From Biomphalaria glabrata (taxonomy: Eukaryota; Mollusca; Gastropoda; Planorbidae), in contig NC_074714.1 of the NCBI RefSeq assembly GCF_947242115.1, forward strand, positions 42,266,149 to 42,330,148: a stretch of 64,000 nt of DNA. The letters are read 5' to 3'. Shown here piece by piece: positions 33,401-44,500 of this stretch. A model generated the notes under the pieces. It was not told the origin of the DNA, made no database searches, and saw only the letters and a list, made by a program, of their open reading frames with translations. Both the position numbers and the translations under genes were made by a program. Within the stretch, counting starts at the first letter, position 1. Each line of letters begins with the position of its first letter.

Positions 33401-36400
33401 CTCGAATTCGAATTCAACTTGTACAACTTTAAAAAAAAATACTCTTTAAAAAGCGATCACCGTAACATTACATATCAATAAATATGTTGTTCCGTTTTTT
33501 TTTTAAATAACATATAAATGCTAAATCAAAATCTCTATACTGACTTATATTTCATTAACTGTAAAAATGTTCCTGATATTGTTTTATAAAAACTGAATTA
33601 TGTCAAATGATTGTTTGAAATCGCATAATTGACTAAAATAACACTTATATTCTTTGACAATGTGTCACTATAAATTGATTATCAATATCAAATTGTTCCG
33701 TATTTTCATCTTTAAACAAATTTTAAAAATATCGACAATAGGTTGTTCAGGGCTTTAAAAAAATAAAGTAATTTACTAGAAAACGATTATTGAAAAGAAC
33801 TTTTTTATTTAATCGGCTACTGTTACCCTTATGTCGCTCTTTCGTAAAATATTGAAAAAAAGAGGGGGGGGGGGGGAAGAGTAGAACAAGTAGTATTCAC
33901 CCGTCACTAAATAGCAGAGCCGGACTTAACCATTGTGGTGTCGTAAGCAAAAAAGATTTCTCGGGGCCAAGTTTGGGTAGGGAAGAGGGTAATAAGTGAA
34001 ATTAGAGAGTTTGTATTTGAAAATAAATTCGTCTATTCATTTTATTTATTCTTTATTACGTACAGAATTACTTTACGAGCCTTGCGTGTAGCGAAGTCAT
34101 ACAGTATATCATAATAATTCTGTTTCCTACTTAGATCACGCTCAATAGCAAGAATTACCAAATGTTTCAATGTATCTTTGAGAATTGTTGACCTCAAGTA
34201 ATTCTTCATTAGTTTGAGGCGCGAGATGCTTCTTTCACCAGATTACACAATTACGGCTAATGCATAGTGCCGTTTTTATTTCTCGCGTAGGATTGGCGTT
34301 TTCCATATTGAATGACACCCCAAAATGACAACTTGTCTATATATTTCCGTATATTTTAAGGACGTTTTCGTATCTTTTGTAATTTCGGAGATTTCCAGGA
34401 GCTCCTGATAAATCGAGAGGAGGGCGCGGGAAATTAGTTATAAGTTATAAAATGGTTTAATTTAATAATTTATACACCTAGAATCAGCGCGGGTCCAATG
34501 AAAGTGTGGGTCCTATGAAAGTCCAGGGCCCACTGCGATCGCATAGTTTGCAGTGGCCTAAAGCAGGTCCTGCAAAATAGCGGCGTATGCAACGCCGATG
34601 GTCGGCTAGTATATAGATAATAGCATTCTGCATGATGTTTTCCGAAATACTGTTTATCAAACAGAAGTAAATGTCATTATAGACCGACATTCTGGACTTT
34701 TGTATACACTCTTAACAAAGAGAATATCATTAGACCTGCTTGTTTCAAACATGTAGGCTAAATAACTGTTTTTCTGAGATGTACAGTTTGAATATAGGAT
34801 TACGGTGAAGAACTATATTAATAACATTAACTATTTGTTACTTGTATGGCGTAGTGTTTTGAAGAATACAGCCATTGTATTTTGTAATTGGAAAATAAAT
34901 GCCAATGTTTATGGTCAAAGAGCTTTCACTAAAATAACGTTACCTTCAGTTCTTTGATGACCAGTTGCCTCCTATTATAATCAAAACAATTGCTGGACAT
35001 CCATGCTGAGAAGCGGTTGTTCTCCTTGGCCCAATTGGTCTTCAAAGATTTGTTAAATTTGATGCTGGGCGGAAGTGATAGGCTGGTATAACCCCCGTAC
35101 GAGACCGGGACATCAGAATCTCTATAACCAAACACAAACACAAACATTAGAATGTATAACTACTGACTTTGTCTTTGCGTTGTCCTTATAACAATGTTTG
35201 AAGACAACAATAAGAGCATTGAAAGCACAAAGTTCTAAAGACTAATCGTGTGTCAGTCAAAAGAAATTAGAAAATTAAAAGACAATTTAGAAAATCAATG
35301 AATTTATTATTGCACCTATTATTGCAAGTATTATTGACCTATTAAAGACAACCGCGCTTCTTCGTCAAAACCGCTGCATTAAAAAAAAATAGGCTCCATA
35401 ATCTGAATTCTTTAGTCAACCTTTCTCCTTGATGAAAGAGTGTTTCCAGTGAACAATACTTGTCAAGTCTTTGTCAAAACATAGGCATGTACATAATTAC
35501 TAATGTCTTTATGTGGATTTACCAAATAGAGTTTGGGTTGAAAGCATGGAATTTGGAACCCCTCCCCCCCCCCCACCCGAAATTAAATCCCCCCCCCCCC
35601 CGGAATTTAGTGACTGATTATTCTGCTTTGATTTTGTTTATTTTATGTGTTTTTTTCATACTGACCTTCTGTACCAAGCAGTCCAGTTAAAAACTCCGTA
35701 AAATGGAATTAAATTCAGTGGCACTTTGGGCGGAGGCTCCAAGTTATGTAGAATCCAGGTCTTCAAATAAAAACAGGTTTTAAAAGGCTAACGTTATAAC
35801 TGTTTGTTTATAAGATATTGAAAAACAATTTAATACTTACAGTGACTAACAATAATGTAATAGCTTAATAGACAAAATGTTTAGAAATTTAACACAAAAA
35901 CAGCTATTTATTCAATGTGGAAGGGATGTCAAACCCCGATAAAAAAATCAAAGTTTTCAAAGATCGAAATTAGGAACATGTTGAATACATTCTTGAAATA
36001 TTTCAAGTAGCCAGCGTAACAATATGTAACAGTGGGGGAGTCAAACAACTTGTCTTATATCTCATATGAACCAAGTCCATGAGTTGTTTTCAGGTCAAAT
36101 AGTTCTCCATTAGATTCATATTAGGAAGGATTACCTTTTTGATGGTGATCCTATGATTTTACCATGCATCGATTTTTATCCAAATCCAAATTTCTCTGTC
36201 TGATACATATTTTGTACACATTTCACCCACACAAATTATTGGATCAAGCTGAAACTTTACACAATTATTTGTTGTACCTAAGAAAGCATAAATTTATTAA
36301 ATTGATTAAAAATTTAACAATTAGGTAGGCCTAATTAATTATTTGTTATATTTTATTTTTTTGGTATCGAAAAAGGAAATAAAGATGTGGCTGTTTACGT

Positions 36401-38912
36401 GGAGTTATTCCCTCCATTACACTTTTACATGTATTTTTTTCTCCCACTTCCTTTTCTCGGATCGAGTTGAAATGTTACAAAATTATTTATTGTCGATGAC
36501 AACACACGAATCGATAAAAAAAACAACAACAAATAATCAAATATGGGTAACGGACTAATTGAGCTTATTCCTGCTGCATTGATACATATGGCAGTGATAT
36601 TGTCGCTCTTCCCCTTTTTTAAAAAGATTTCTAGTGTACTTTGCTTGTTACTGTAATATATCTTTTATGATAAAGAAGAGTTGTCATTTTTGTTGAAAAT
36701 GTTACAAATATTTGTCATTGGGAGAAGGAGACCTGTAAAGACTTTCACCAAACCAAAATATTCAAGTGCACCAATGTATATGAACCCTCGTAAAACTGGC
36801 TCGTATTGATGAAGACATTTATAGTCTGACTAGGCCGTGTGACGTAGTGGATTTTTGTCCTTTGACATCAAATGGAATGAATTCTTCAAATAAAATGCTA
36901 AAACAACTCGGTATAGTAATGTTTATTAACCTTGTTATGACTCGTTTTTTAAAAAGGCATGTTAGCTAGATTTAGATCTAATCTAGATTTTTAAAACTAG
37001 ATCTAGATTTTTTTCGTATATCTAGATTTTTTAAAACTAGATCTGGATTTATATTCTAATTGAAATTGTTGTAGAGTTTAGATCTAGAATTTCTAGATCT
37101 AGTTTAGACTGATATAGACTAGATCAAGATATAGGATTTTAATTTCTAGACTTAAAGTGTAGATTTTGATTTCCAAACGTCTTGATCTATATTGCAATGT
37201 TATAAAATGCTAAAACTAATCTACTATTTTTGACTGTTGCATTCAGTCTATTGATAAATTTTCTAGGATTTTTTATTACCATAAATCTAACCTAAATTAC
37301 ATTCTAAATTATTCCAAATTTTTATTATAGATCTAGATCTAGTAGATATAGATCTATAGAGTGCTAAATCAGAAGTTTAGTTTATGTAGATCTACATCCT
37401 TATTCTAGTTCCGTTAAAATGAAAGCCAATAGCACTGTTGATAGCCGTGCTGAGACACCGAAGTACAAGCACGATATTTCAATGCTGAAAGATTATCTAA
37501 AATCGCTCGTCTGAAATATTGTACATATCCGGTAGAGATGTCATGCCATAATGTGTAATATATCTCTTTATCAATAATAGGCTATTCGTTTGTAACCAGT
37601 TTGTTATTAAGCTAAGAGCAATGCCTGGTCGTGCGGTTAGCATGCTGAACTGATTATTTCAACGGTCCCGGGTTTTTTGTTTGTTTTAATGTTTCGGATG
37701 TTCCTTCAGAGTTGAAGATAGTTTACTTCCTATTCCAAATCGTCCACATGACGACGGGGGATGGGAGCGGGCAGGTTTTGAACCAGGGACCATTGAACGA
37801 CAGTCAACTTCTGTTTCTAACACAAAACGGGATTTCTATCGTTGTAGACAAAGTATGGACGTTATCACATCTGGACTGTTAACATCAAAAAGAAAGTCAA
37901 ACTTTTATTCTCACCCTAAACACTAGTAAGTATATCACATTCACCTGGTAAGCGTGACGCTTGCTTGGCATGCGGATTCCTTTCCAAAAATTCCATAGAG
38001 CACCTACGTGAAAGAGCAGGGCATCACTTTGGTCAAACAATGTCCGGTCGTTGGTCATCGTGCATTTTTTGACCTGTTGATCAGAGTAAAAGAGACAGTA
38101 TGGTTTGGTTTATACAGACTATCGACATAAGTAAATAGCCTCAGCGCACAAACAGCATAGGCAACTGAACAACAAATATGTCTTAAAAGTGAATAATTAC
38201 GGTATAGTTTGACTTTTTATTTTTAAGGCTGCATTATTTTCCTATGGGAACTCCCACATCCCAGATTATCTGATCAAATGATGTAATGCAAGGTAAAACA
38301 TAGACAAGAATAGTGGAGTTTTGTTTTCAATTTTTCAATTTCCTTGTCATTTAGAAACACGACTGTCTAAAATAATATATTATTTGATTCACACATTTTT
38401 TCTTCGTTCCAGAAAATGAATACTCATTCGTTTCTCATATAATAATAATAATAATAAGCAAGATATAATATTATCAATGCCAGATAATTGTCTGTAAGGT
38501 AGATCAAACATAATTTTTTAGAAGGTAGTCTAACGAATCTTTACAACAATCACTAAATAAAATTCCTACACAAATAAACTAAAACTTTCAATGTAAATAC
38601 TGACAATGCTCCTACTTTACAAGGCTTGAAATAAGAGTCGTCTGTGTCCTCCCACGTCACGTCATCAAAGAATCCAGTCCACCTCAAAATTCTTTTCACT
38701 TCCGAGTTTGGTCTGATCACTCTTTCAGGGAGTTTTTGTATGAACTCGCCTGGCTGACCGCAGCCCTCTGGTGGACACATCTGTTCAGTTGAGGCAATGA
38801 CCAATAGAAAGAAGAAGCTGACAATGACAGAGCTGAGCAGAAACTTCAAAAACTTCTTCCATTTTCTTCTAATCATGTTGGTGCGACAGAAACTCAGACG
38901 AAGATGCATCAT
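30405..38912 (-). CDS. Alpha-1,3-fucosyltransferase, GT10 family (six exons)
   Basis: The product transfers fucose from GDP-fucose to N-acetylglucosamine of N-glycans or related acceptors in the Golgi. Exons: 38616-38912, 37945-38073, 35666-35760, 34944-35121, 32487-32969 and 30405-30464; about 413 residues. Splice phases agree at every junction. Residues 22-41 form a signal anchor after a basic cytosolic tail. The GT10 N-terminal domain runs from ILRWTGFFDD to about residue 200 and includes WTAWYRRDSDVPVSYGGY. The catalytic domain contains YGKCGGKKCP, FTFENCNCKDYITEKF (265-282) and VPVVFGG. Family proteins usually have ENS where this has ENC. N-glycosylation sites NWT, NET and NKS are visible. 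Start: first of two possible Met codons after an in-frame TGA; a likely 3' splice site (tttttcaag) just upstream suggests a non-coding first exon. It could be any of the invertebrate FucTA/FucTC-like paralogues, so no symbol is given. Confidence 0.9.
30465..31456 (-). other. Intron sequence without recognised features
   Basis: Within the proposed last fucosyltransferase intron. It contains short C-runs near 31234 and 31427 and chance frames only. Confidence 0.4.
31461..32340. mobile_element. TTAA-flanked MITE, Kolobok- or piggyBac-like
   Basis: The 880-bp element has inverted ends AGGGAAACTCCGATAGTTTT and, reversed, AGGGAAACTCCGATGGTTTT, each flanked by TTAA (31457-31460, 32341-32344). The TTAA duplication is used by Kolobok and piggyBac elements; an AGGG start suits Kolobok better, as I recall the family. 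No transposase is seen. It sits just upstream of exon 6, inside the last intron. Confidence 0.8.
32487..32969 (-). CDS. Fucosyltransferase exon 5 (catalytic domain)
   Basis: From the acceptor attcttag, SYLGQDLDLYGKCGGKKC leads to FTFENCNCKDYITEKF, VPVVFGG and DISGWMQDDRCPQWS. It is clearly GC-richer than its surroundings. It ends either at a consensus donor GTAAGA (intron from 32486) or, if unspliced, four codons later at TAG 32472-32474 (VRRS, then stop). Both forms are plausible. Confidence 0.9.
33140..33805 (+). repeat. Two joined interspersed repeat fragments in the fucosyltransferase intron 4
   Basis: 33140-33440 is the reverse of the 331-1295 family end block (tctctgtctgtctgtctggt... 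to the 'gtggtataagttcaattagt' part). 33460-33805 closely matches 10060-10340 of composite repeat A, including 'atcgacaataggttgttcag'. Confidence 0.65.
33915..34572 (-). mobile_element. Internally deleted hAT transposon in fucosyltransferase intron 4
   Basis: Flanks ctaaatag (33907-33914) and caaaatag (34573-34580) form a 7/8 duplication. Left end is CAGAGCCGGACTTAACC, right end reversed is CAGGACCTGCTTTAGG. The 658-bp element retains the transposase C-terminus (34042-34239). Confidence 0.8.
34042..34239 (-). pseudogene. hAT transposase C-terminus (hATC dimerisation region), still open
   Basis: The minus-strand frame reads GERSISRLKLMKNYLRST, LVILAIERDLS, then DFATRKARKV and a TAA stop, with no break in 65 codons. 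The pattern ERSFSxLKLIKNYLRST ... LxxLxIE ... DFAxxKARK is typical of ZMYM1-like hAT transposases. The N-terminal and catalytic parts are deleted. Confidence 0.85.
34944..35121 (-). CDS. Fucosyltransferase exon 4
   Basis: The acceptor ggttatag and one base complete the Arg codon, giving RDSDVPVSYGGY and on to RFSAWMSSNC and QLVIKELK, then donor GTAACG. The SDVP and AWMxSNC strings are typical of the family. Confidence 0.9.
35666..35760 (-). CDS. Fucosyltransferase exon 3
   Basis: The acceptor atttgaag precedes TWILHNLEPPPKVPL and on to FNWTAWYRR, with donor GTCAGT; two bases are left over for exon 4. The FNWTxxYRR motif is characteristic of GT10 enzymes. Confidence 0.85.
36180..36570 (+). 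repeat. Two tandem copies of the interspersed repeat end block
   Basis: Two units (about 36185-36360 and 36430-36570) both contain 'ctcccacttcc/cacccacac', 'ggatcaagctgaaactttac' or a close variant, and end in 'taattatttgttat' or 'ggactaattgagctta'. They match 8985-9140. Confidence 0.6.
36750..37400. repeat. Composite repeat fragment: one 149-bp unit plus CTAGATCT-rich tract
   Basis: 36765-36960 matches the 149-bp units of 11020-11590 (caccaatgtatatgaaccct, 'ctaggccgtgtgacgtagtg'), and 36965-37200 matches the CTAGATCT tract at 11600-11830 closely. It lies in intron 2 of the fucosyltransferase gene. Confidence 0.65.
37615..37810 (+). repeat. tRNA-like repeat, uncertain
   Basis: The string gcctggtcgtgcggttagca with 'ggtcccgggttttt' looks like a tRNA-type A/B box pair, and 'tttgaaccagggaccattg' follows. 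It may be a SINE of another family; only one copy is seen here. Confidence 0.3.
37945..38073 (-). CDS. Fucosyltransferase exon 2
   Basis: The acceptor gatcaacag is followed by 43 complete codons from VKKCTMTNDRTLFDQSDALL to PSKRHAYQ, then the donor GTGAAT. The DALLFH stretch is typical of the GT10 N-terminal domain. This exon is internal and has phase 0 at both ends. Confidence 0.85.
38616..38912 (-). CDS. Fucosyltransferase exon 1 (membrane anchor, start of GT10 domain)
   Basis: The 99 codons run from MMHLRLSFCR to DDSYFKPCK, then the donor GTAGGA. They hold the basic tail, the membrane segment FLKFLLSSVIVSFFFLLVIA and the first beta-strand of the GT10 N-terminal domain. Confidence 0.85.
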
Positions 38913-39264
38913 CTCTGGTCATTCGTGCAACTTGAAAAAAAAAAAGTCATTTCTACTTTTAGGTTGGCCATAATCGTAAATACAAAAGAGATGAATTGAC
39001 AGCATGATAAAAACAATTACGGGTATTTCCGGGTTAAAGTTGGTAGATGTTTTTGTTCCTGTGATGCGACATGTGAACAGTAATGGCCCCTCCCCACCCG
39101 CCACTGGTACTACAGTTAAAAATGATTTTACAGAAAAAAAAAATGCAGGAATGAAAGTTTTTTTTCTAACGTATGAATTACATTTCCAATTTTATTTCTT
39201 AAAAAATAATTTAGTAATACGATATTTTGTAAGTCATTTTTTTTTAACTAATCATCTAAACATA

Positions 39265-39267
<3 letters not shown>

Positions 39268-39342
<75 letters not shown>

Positions 39343-39412
39343 CATAAGATATATATATATATATATATATATTGATAGATAGATAGAACATAAAATATAT
39401 ATATAGATTTTG
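39268..39412. repeat. Interrupted (TA)n microsatellite
   Basis: Long TA runs are interrupted by 'gaacataaga' and short GATA units. Confidence 0.95.
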
Positions 39413-39574
39413 TTGGCTTTCAATACCAGAAATAGTGCTCGGCGGCCGGGCTTCGCCCCGCGCTGGGGGAGCGCTGCGAACTCCCCCAGACCCCTTGCTA
39501 GCAAGGGCGGGGAGTCTACAATAAACAATAAACGTCTTCCGAAAGGGTCAGAATGTAATAAAGATTAATTATGT

Positions 39575-39618
<44 letters not shown>

Positions 39619-39690
39619 CTTTTTCGCGGGGGGGGGGGAGGTCGGGGGGGGGGGCAAAACCCTCCCCGAAAAAAAATCCTGGCTACGCCC
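39413..39690 (-). mobile_element. Partial copy of the TIR element at 52370-54266
   Basis: In inverse orientation it matches 52370-52705: the end 'tcctggctacgcccat', C/G runs, a TA tract, cattctgaccctttcggaag-like sequence and a GC-rich block around 'cggggcttcgcccc/gggggagcgct'. The remaining 1.5 kb of the element is absent. A (GATA)n run (39692-39736) follows. Confidence 0.65.
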
Positions 39691-39693
39691 ATG

Positions 39694-39736
<43 letters not shown>

Positions 39737-39763
39737 GTTATATATAGATATAGATATAAACAG

Positions 39764-40270
39764 TGGCGTAGCAAGGTACCCGTGGGCCCGGGTTCAAGAA
39801 TATTTTGGTGGGCTCCCCTCCCCCAAAAAGACAAATGTAGTGTGCGACAAAAATTAAGTAATCGGGATGTATTAGTACATTAACCAAAAGACATTCCAAT
39901 ACAAGTAAAAATGTCATTACGTTTGATTTAGTTAGGACTCCATACCAGTCTTGAAGGTCAATGTTTGTACGGTACAACTTCTTAACTAAATAAAACCACT
40001 TAAGATGTTTCCAACGAAAATGTCATCATCTTGTTCTATGTCAATTATTAAACAGTAAATAGATCTAATATTTATTAACTAAAACTGCGTTTTTCTGGCC
40101 TTCTAACTAGCAAGGTCAGAAACCATTGTATCTATTTCTAAACTTCTGTCTGTTTCTCGTCCAATGGATAGAACATCAAGTGAAGCCAACCAGCTTTGTG
40201 TCATAAAAACTCTTAGGTTTCGATCAATTTCGAGAATGGCCTGCTGAACTATCAACTCTTCTTTGCATTT
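39764..40270 (-). mobile_element. hAT remnant: CAGTGGCGTAGC end plus transposase C-terminus
   Basis: The end CAGTGGCGTAGCAAGG at 39764 is followed by G/C-rich sequence. On the minus strand at about 40105-40265 the frame reads ILEIDRNLRVFMTQSWLASL, DVLSIGRE and, after a break, DLAS-KARK, the tail of a ZMYM1-like hAT transposase. The right end was not found. The break includes a stop codon before KARK. Confidence 0.65.
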
Positions 40271-40599
40271 TGTGATTTATTTTTCACACTAGTTAATGGT
40301 AGGCTTTTAACTTTCCGAAAATGTGTAGAGCGAAAAAACTGGATTACACTGCAAGATCGATCTACTTAAATCATTTCATTTTTACACTCTCGAAGTTATT
40401 ATTTCTAGATCTTCTCCAGTGGATTTTGTTTTATTTATATAGATCTTGTTGTTCACTTTACAACATTTTCGAAATAATGATTGCTCTTACAATTTTTTAC
40501 TCGACAATATGCAGAACAATAGTAGTGAATGTTTCTAATTTTCACATAAGTGGCTCAAAGTAATTTGTCTTAGCATCTTTCATTAGTTCATCAAAATAT

Positions 40600-41590
40600 C
40601 AAAATCTCATTCCTTGATGCCACAATGTAGGTACAATTTAGTGAGTGTCCTATAAACTATGCTCTCACAATCGGACTCAAAAGGGGCCTGTAAGCTAAAG
40701 AGACTCACCACATACCACGTCATAGAAATCTGCAATGTCTTGAACACTGCTGACGGAAACATTGCAGACCAAGTATACGTTGTAGTCACCACAGGGAACG
40801 TCAGCGCTAGCGGCCTCTCTATCCACTGTACTATCCACTCAAATTAGAAGCACCATTATAGTATTAGCTACGCAGTTTATTTAAGGATAAATGGGAAATG
40901 TTCATCGCTTGGAGAATTCCTTCAGCTATTTGTCACAAATATGAAAACATAAAAATGGTTCTCTAATTCTTTGGGTATTTGTCATCGATGATCACAAATT
41001 ATGCTAATTTGATTAATGTTTCATATTATTGAGTGATGTCACCAATTAAAAAGAAAAATAGAGCGGATTGGATCTGTATTTTTGCTAGAACTGAATTGTC
41101 TGAAATCAAGGGCGTGTTTCGCACTGTAAAATTTCAGTATTTATGGCCATTTTAAATAAAATTCAGGCCTGAGGCTTTTGCATAAATATAGTGGTGTTAA
41201 CGTTCTTTAAGAACTATCAATTCAGTTTCAATCGAATACTCTCCCATGATCAATTGTCCTCTCTCTATTATCAAAATTTTTGTTATAATCGGTTTCGTCT
41301 TTCATTTCAATTAGCACAAAAAAATTCAACATCTTTAACGATTGCAACAGAATATGATTTTTTTTTTTGCTTGCTTAATGTTTAGTGTTGAGTCTAGATC
41401 TAGAAGAATGATTAGCAGCTGTGTTGCAGTTTAATTCGTGATCCACAGAACATAATTATCCCCCCCCTCCTTTATTTCTGTGATGTTCATATATAGTTTG
41501 ATATGAAATTTAGGACATTTTGAGGGAACTATTTTAGATTCTATTTTTTATCTGTTTTTATAAAAGTGTTATTATTTTTATTCACTTTGA
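40600..41590. other. No gene recognised
   Basis: Only chance frames and a short C-run near 41461 are present. Confidence 0.4.
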
Positions 41591-41595
41591 TGTCA

Positions 41596-41755
41596 TCTCC
41601 AAATTCTCATTTGGGCCCCAACTGGTCATGAGTCACAGGCCCAAGCGCAATGAGTCCCTTTGAGGCATGGTTGCTACACTCCAGGCTATGGGCCCCTAAT
41701 GGTCGTGGGCCCGGGTTCATTGAACCCCTTCGTGCCATGAATGCTACGCCATTGG
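41596..41755 (-). mobile_element. hAT MITE end, CAGTGGCGTAGC family
   Basis: The right end, reversed, begins CAATGGCGTAGCATTCATGG and continues with ggcccacgacc-type blocks as at 39764. The left boundary is unclear. Confidence 0.45.
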
Positions 41756-41770
41756 ATATAAACAAACATA

Positions 41771-41850
41771 AATACATGCATACATACACACGTACATACA
41801 TACATACATACATACATACATACATACATACATACATACATACATACACA
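41771..41850. repeat. (CATA)n microsatellite
   Basis: About 18 CATA units in a row, with a few changes at the left end. Confidence 0.95.
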
Positions 41851-41857
41851 CAACACA

Positions 41858-41962
41858 AACTGAAAATCGGCCCCCAAAGTGGTCTACCTAGAGTTTCACC
41901 AGGATTCGAACACGGGACTTCTGGTCTGGTTCCAAGTGCTTTACCACTCAGCCACAGCATCT
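41858..41962 (-). mobile_element. SINE head joined to a hairpin-end element fragment
   Basis: On the minus strand a tRNA-like head (gtggctgagtggtaaagca, box B tgttcgaatcc, 'tggtgaaa') runs directly into 'ggtagaccactttggggg' and ccgattttcagtttgtgt, the end block of the 47068-47955 element. The junction could be a chimeric SINE or a chance neighbour. Confidence 0.55.
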
Positions 41963-42234
41963 CCATATATTCATTTAGCGTACACTTATATTTTTACAAT
42001 AATAATTATTAACCTTATCCATACATTCAAAATTAATAACATGTTACATGTAATAAATTACAAAATTAGATAAATTGGCGACACGAAAAAAAAATTCTTG
42101 ACCAATTTTAGTTAGGTAGTGAGCTAGTAGAATGACTTGAAAGACTAACAGTAGGTATACTTGGACCAGACATTCCCCTCGCAAAATAAAAATTAATATC
42201 TCCATTGTATTGTCATTTTTCATACAAACTAGAC

Positions 42235-42420
42235 ATGGATTTAGCTAGATCTAGACCTAGTTTTAGATCTAAATCTATATTCAAGATATAGGCCTAAGTC
42301 TAGGTCTAGAGTTAGATCTAAGTCTAGATCTAGATCTAAGTGTAGATTTAATTATAGATCGAGATATAGAATCCTTATATACTATATACTACTATATCTA
42401 GACTAGAAATCGTATGAATT
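42235..42420. repeat. CTAGATCT-rich low-complexity tract
   Basis: The stretch is dominated by repeats of tagatctagatctaagt-type words, which are self-complementary. Similar tracts lie at 11600-11770, 36965-37400 and 63000-63720. Confidence 0.8.
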
Positions 42421-42429
42421 TACACGTTT

Positions 42430-44500
42430 AATTAATCTCAAAATTACTAGACCTAGGCCAATGTTATGATCATTAATAGTAGGCCTTATCTTAACGGGTA
42501 ATGCCAATACTAATGGTGTACTATGCTGTTCGTATCCGATTCATTTCTTAATGTTATACTATAGTTTACATAATAAATTTGCACTCCAAAGCTCTCAGAA
42601 GATAAGTTATTGCCTTAATAATTAAAATTGTGTTCAAATTATTAATGCATTTATTATAAATAATATAAATATATCTAGATCTGGGCTCTATTTAATCTTA
42701 TTTAGACTCTCAAGTGTACGCCCCTATAATGAGGATATGTCAAAACTGCGCTTTAAAAATATTTCGTTATTTTTTAAACTTATAACTAAAACGAAGTTTG
42801 TATCAGAATTCTTTTTTTTTTTAAACAACATTTGAATCCGTATTCCAGTGGCGTAGCTAGCAGTGTGCGGGTGGTGCGGGCCGCACAGGGCATCAAGTGA
42901 TAAGGGGCATGAAGCCGAGGATAAACTTTGTCAGTAAAATCTACACATTGGTTTAACAAAGTAAGAAACACTAACAAATGTATTTATTTCGCTGCTTTGT
43001 TTTTCTCCTATATGCTTCCTTACAATACATTTAAGCTGCAAATTATCTTGAATCAATTTAATTACATTTGTTTAAAGCTCTGAAGCCAACGCACTTTTAC
43101 ACTTTCTTCAGAGTCACATGGTACATTCATTGTTCAATGCTTCATATCAAAACAAGGGAAAAAGTTGTGTTGGTACATTTTTTTTTATTAAATTATCAGT
43201 ACACGGGTTTCATCTAAATCTAGATTTTATTAATATGCCTCTTGACTCTAGTTAACTTTTATAGCTTATTTTCATTTCATTGTGATTCTTTTTAGTTTTA
43301 GTTATTCTGGAAAGAATGCACTACTTCTTATCAATTTTAATGCCCATATTTTTACATTTTGACTTTTATTTTCGGCGCATTTTTTGTTTCATCTCGAGAT
43401 CATTGTAATGTTGAAATGTAAACACAAACTCAGCAATAGGACATGCAAGAAAGCTTTGGAAAGTCTCCTTCTTCCAGCTAATGCCAAAGTTTTGAGAAAG
43501 TGGATGTATTACTAAACAAAATTTTTTTTTTGCTACGCCTGCTTACTCTTCTCAACAAGGTAAAGTACTACATCTACATTTAAATTCAACGACAGATTCA
43601 ATGAGTAATGGAGGTTATCTATAAAATGGAAAACTATAAATGAGACCAACAGAGCTCACATTCAGCAATCGCTTGGAGGGAACTTTTAGTTGTCTGCGAG
43701 TAGGGAACTGTATTGACAGCAAGGCGCCAAGGCGCAAGATTTAATTAAAGAATAGGGAAAGAGTACAGAGATTATCTAAAGAGAATCGTTGAACATCATT
43801 CGTTTTCTCTCAAAGCAAAATCTGGCACTCCGTGTACATCGCTAATTTAAAGAAGTATTGGAGGGTCAAAAATGAAAGCAATTTCTTGGATTTGGTGAAA
43901 CCATAATCCAAGAACAAACCACTCCTGATATAACATGTGCTTCAAACCAAGCTTAGTTCCACACCGAATGCGTAAATGTCCTCTTAAATACAAAACGAGT
44001 TTATTGTAATTTTGTACGATTACGAAATCAAATCCTACAGCAAGTGAAACAATTTTTAAAAAAATCATATTTATTGGACAGTAGCCTACACCTGACATGT
44101 CAAGGCTAGATTAAAATTCCTAACTTATTGCAATATTGAAAAAAAAAACAGGATAAAGCCACGAAGATTCTGTAGAAACACACATATAAGTTCTACGGGT
44201 GTTTTTTTTTTATTGGACCAAATTCTTCTAGAAATTGTCATCAAATTTTAGCAATATGCGGTATGAATTTGTGTCGCTTTCCCTACTATTGAATCCTCAG
44301 ATGAAAACAAAACTTGATGGTATTCATAGAAATATTGACAAAAACAAATTTCCTATGAATAGAAAGAGACATCAACGTTGTCGTAGTTTGTTCAGAAGAA
44401 TCCAACTAACAAACAATGGTCGTTGAGATCTACAATTGTATAAAAACCTATTCGCTAGATGAATCAATCTTGAATATCGCCATCTTGATTTGCATATTTC
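42430..44500. other. No gene recognised; one hAT-type end at 42847
   Basis: CAGTGGCGTAGCTAGCAG at 42847 is a typical end of the hAT family seen at 39764, but no matching right end or transposase frame was found. The rest holds chance frames only. Confidence 0.4.

Noticed and set aside
39004-39834. Frames of Tyr-Ile repeats
   Set aside because: Translations of (TA)n microsatellites.
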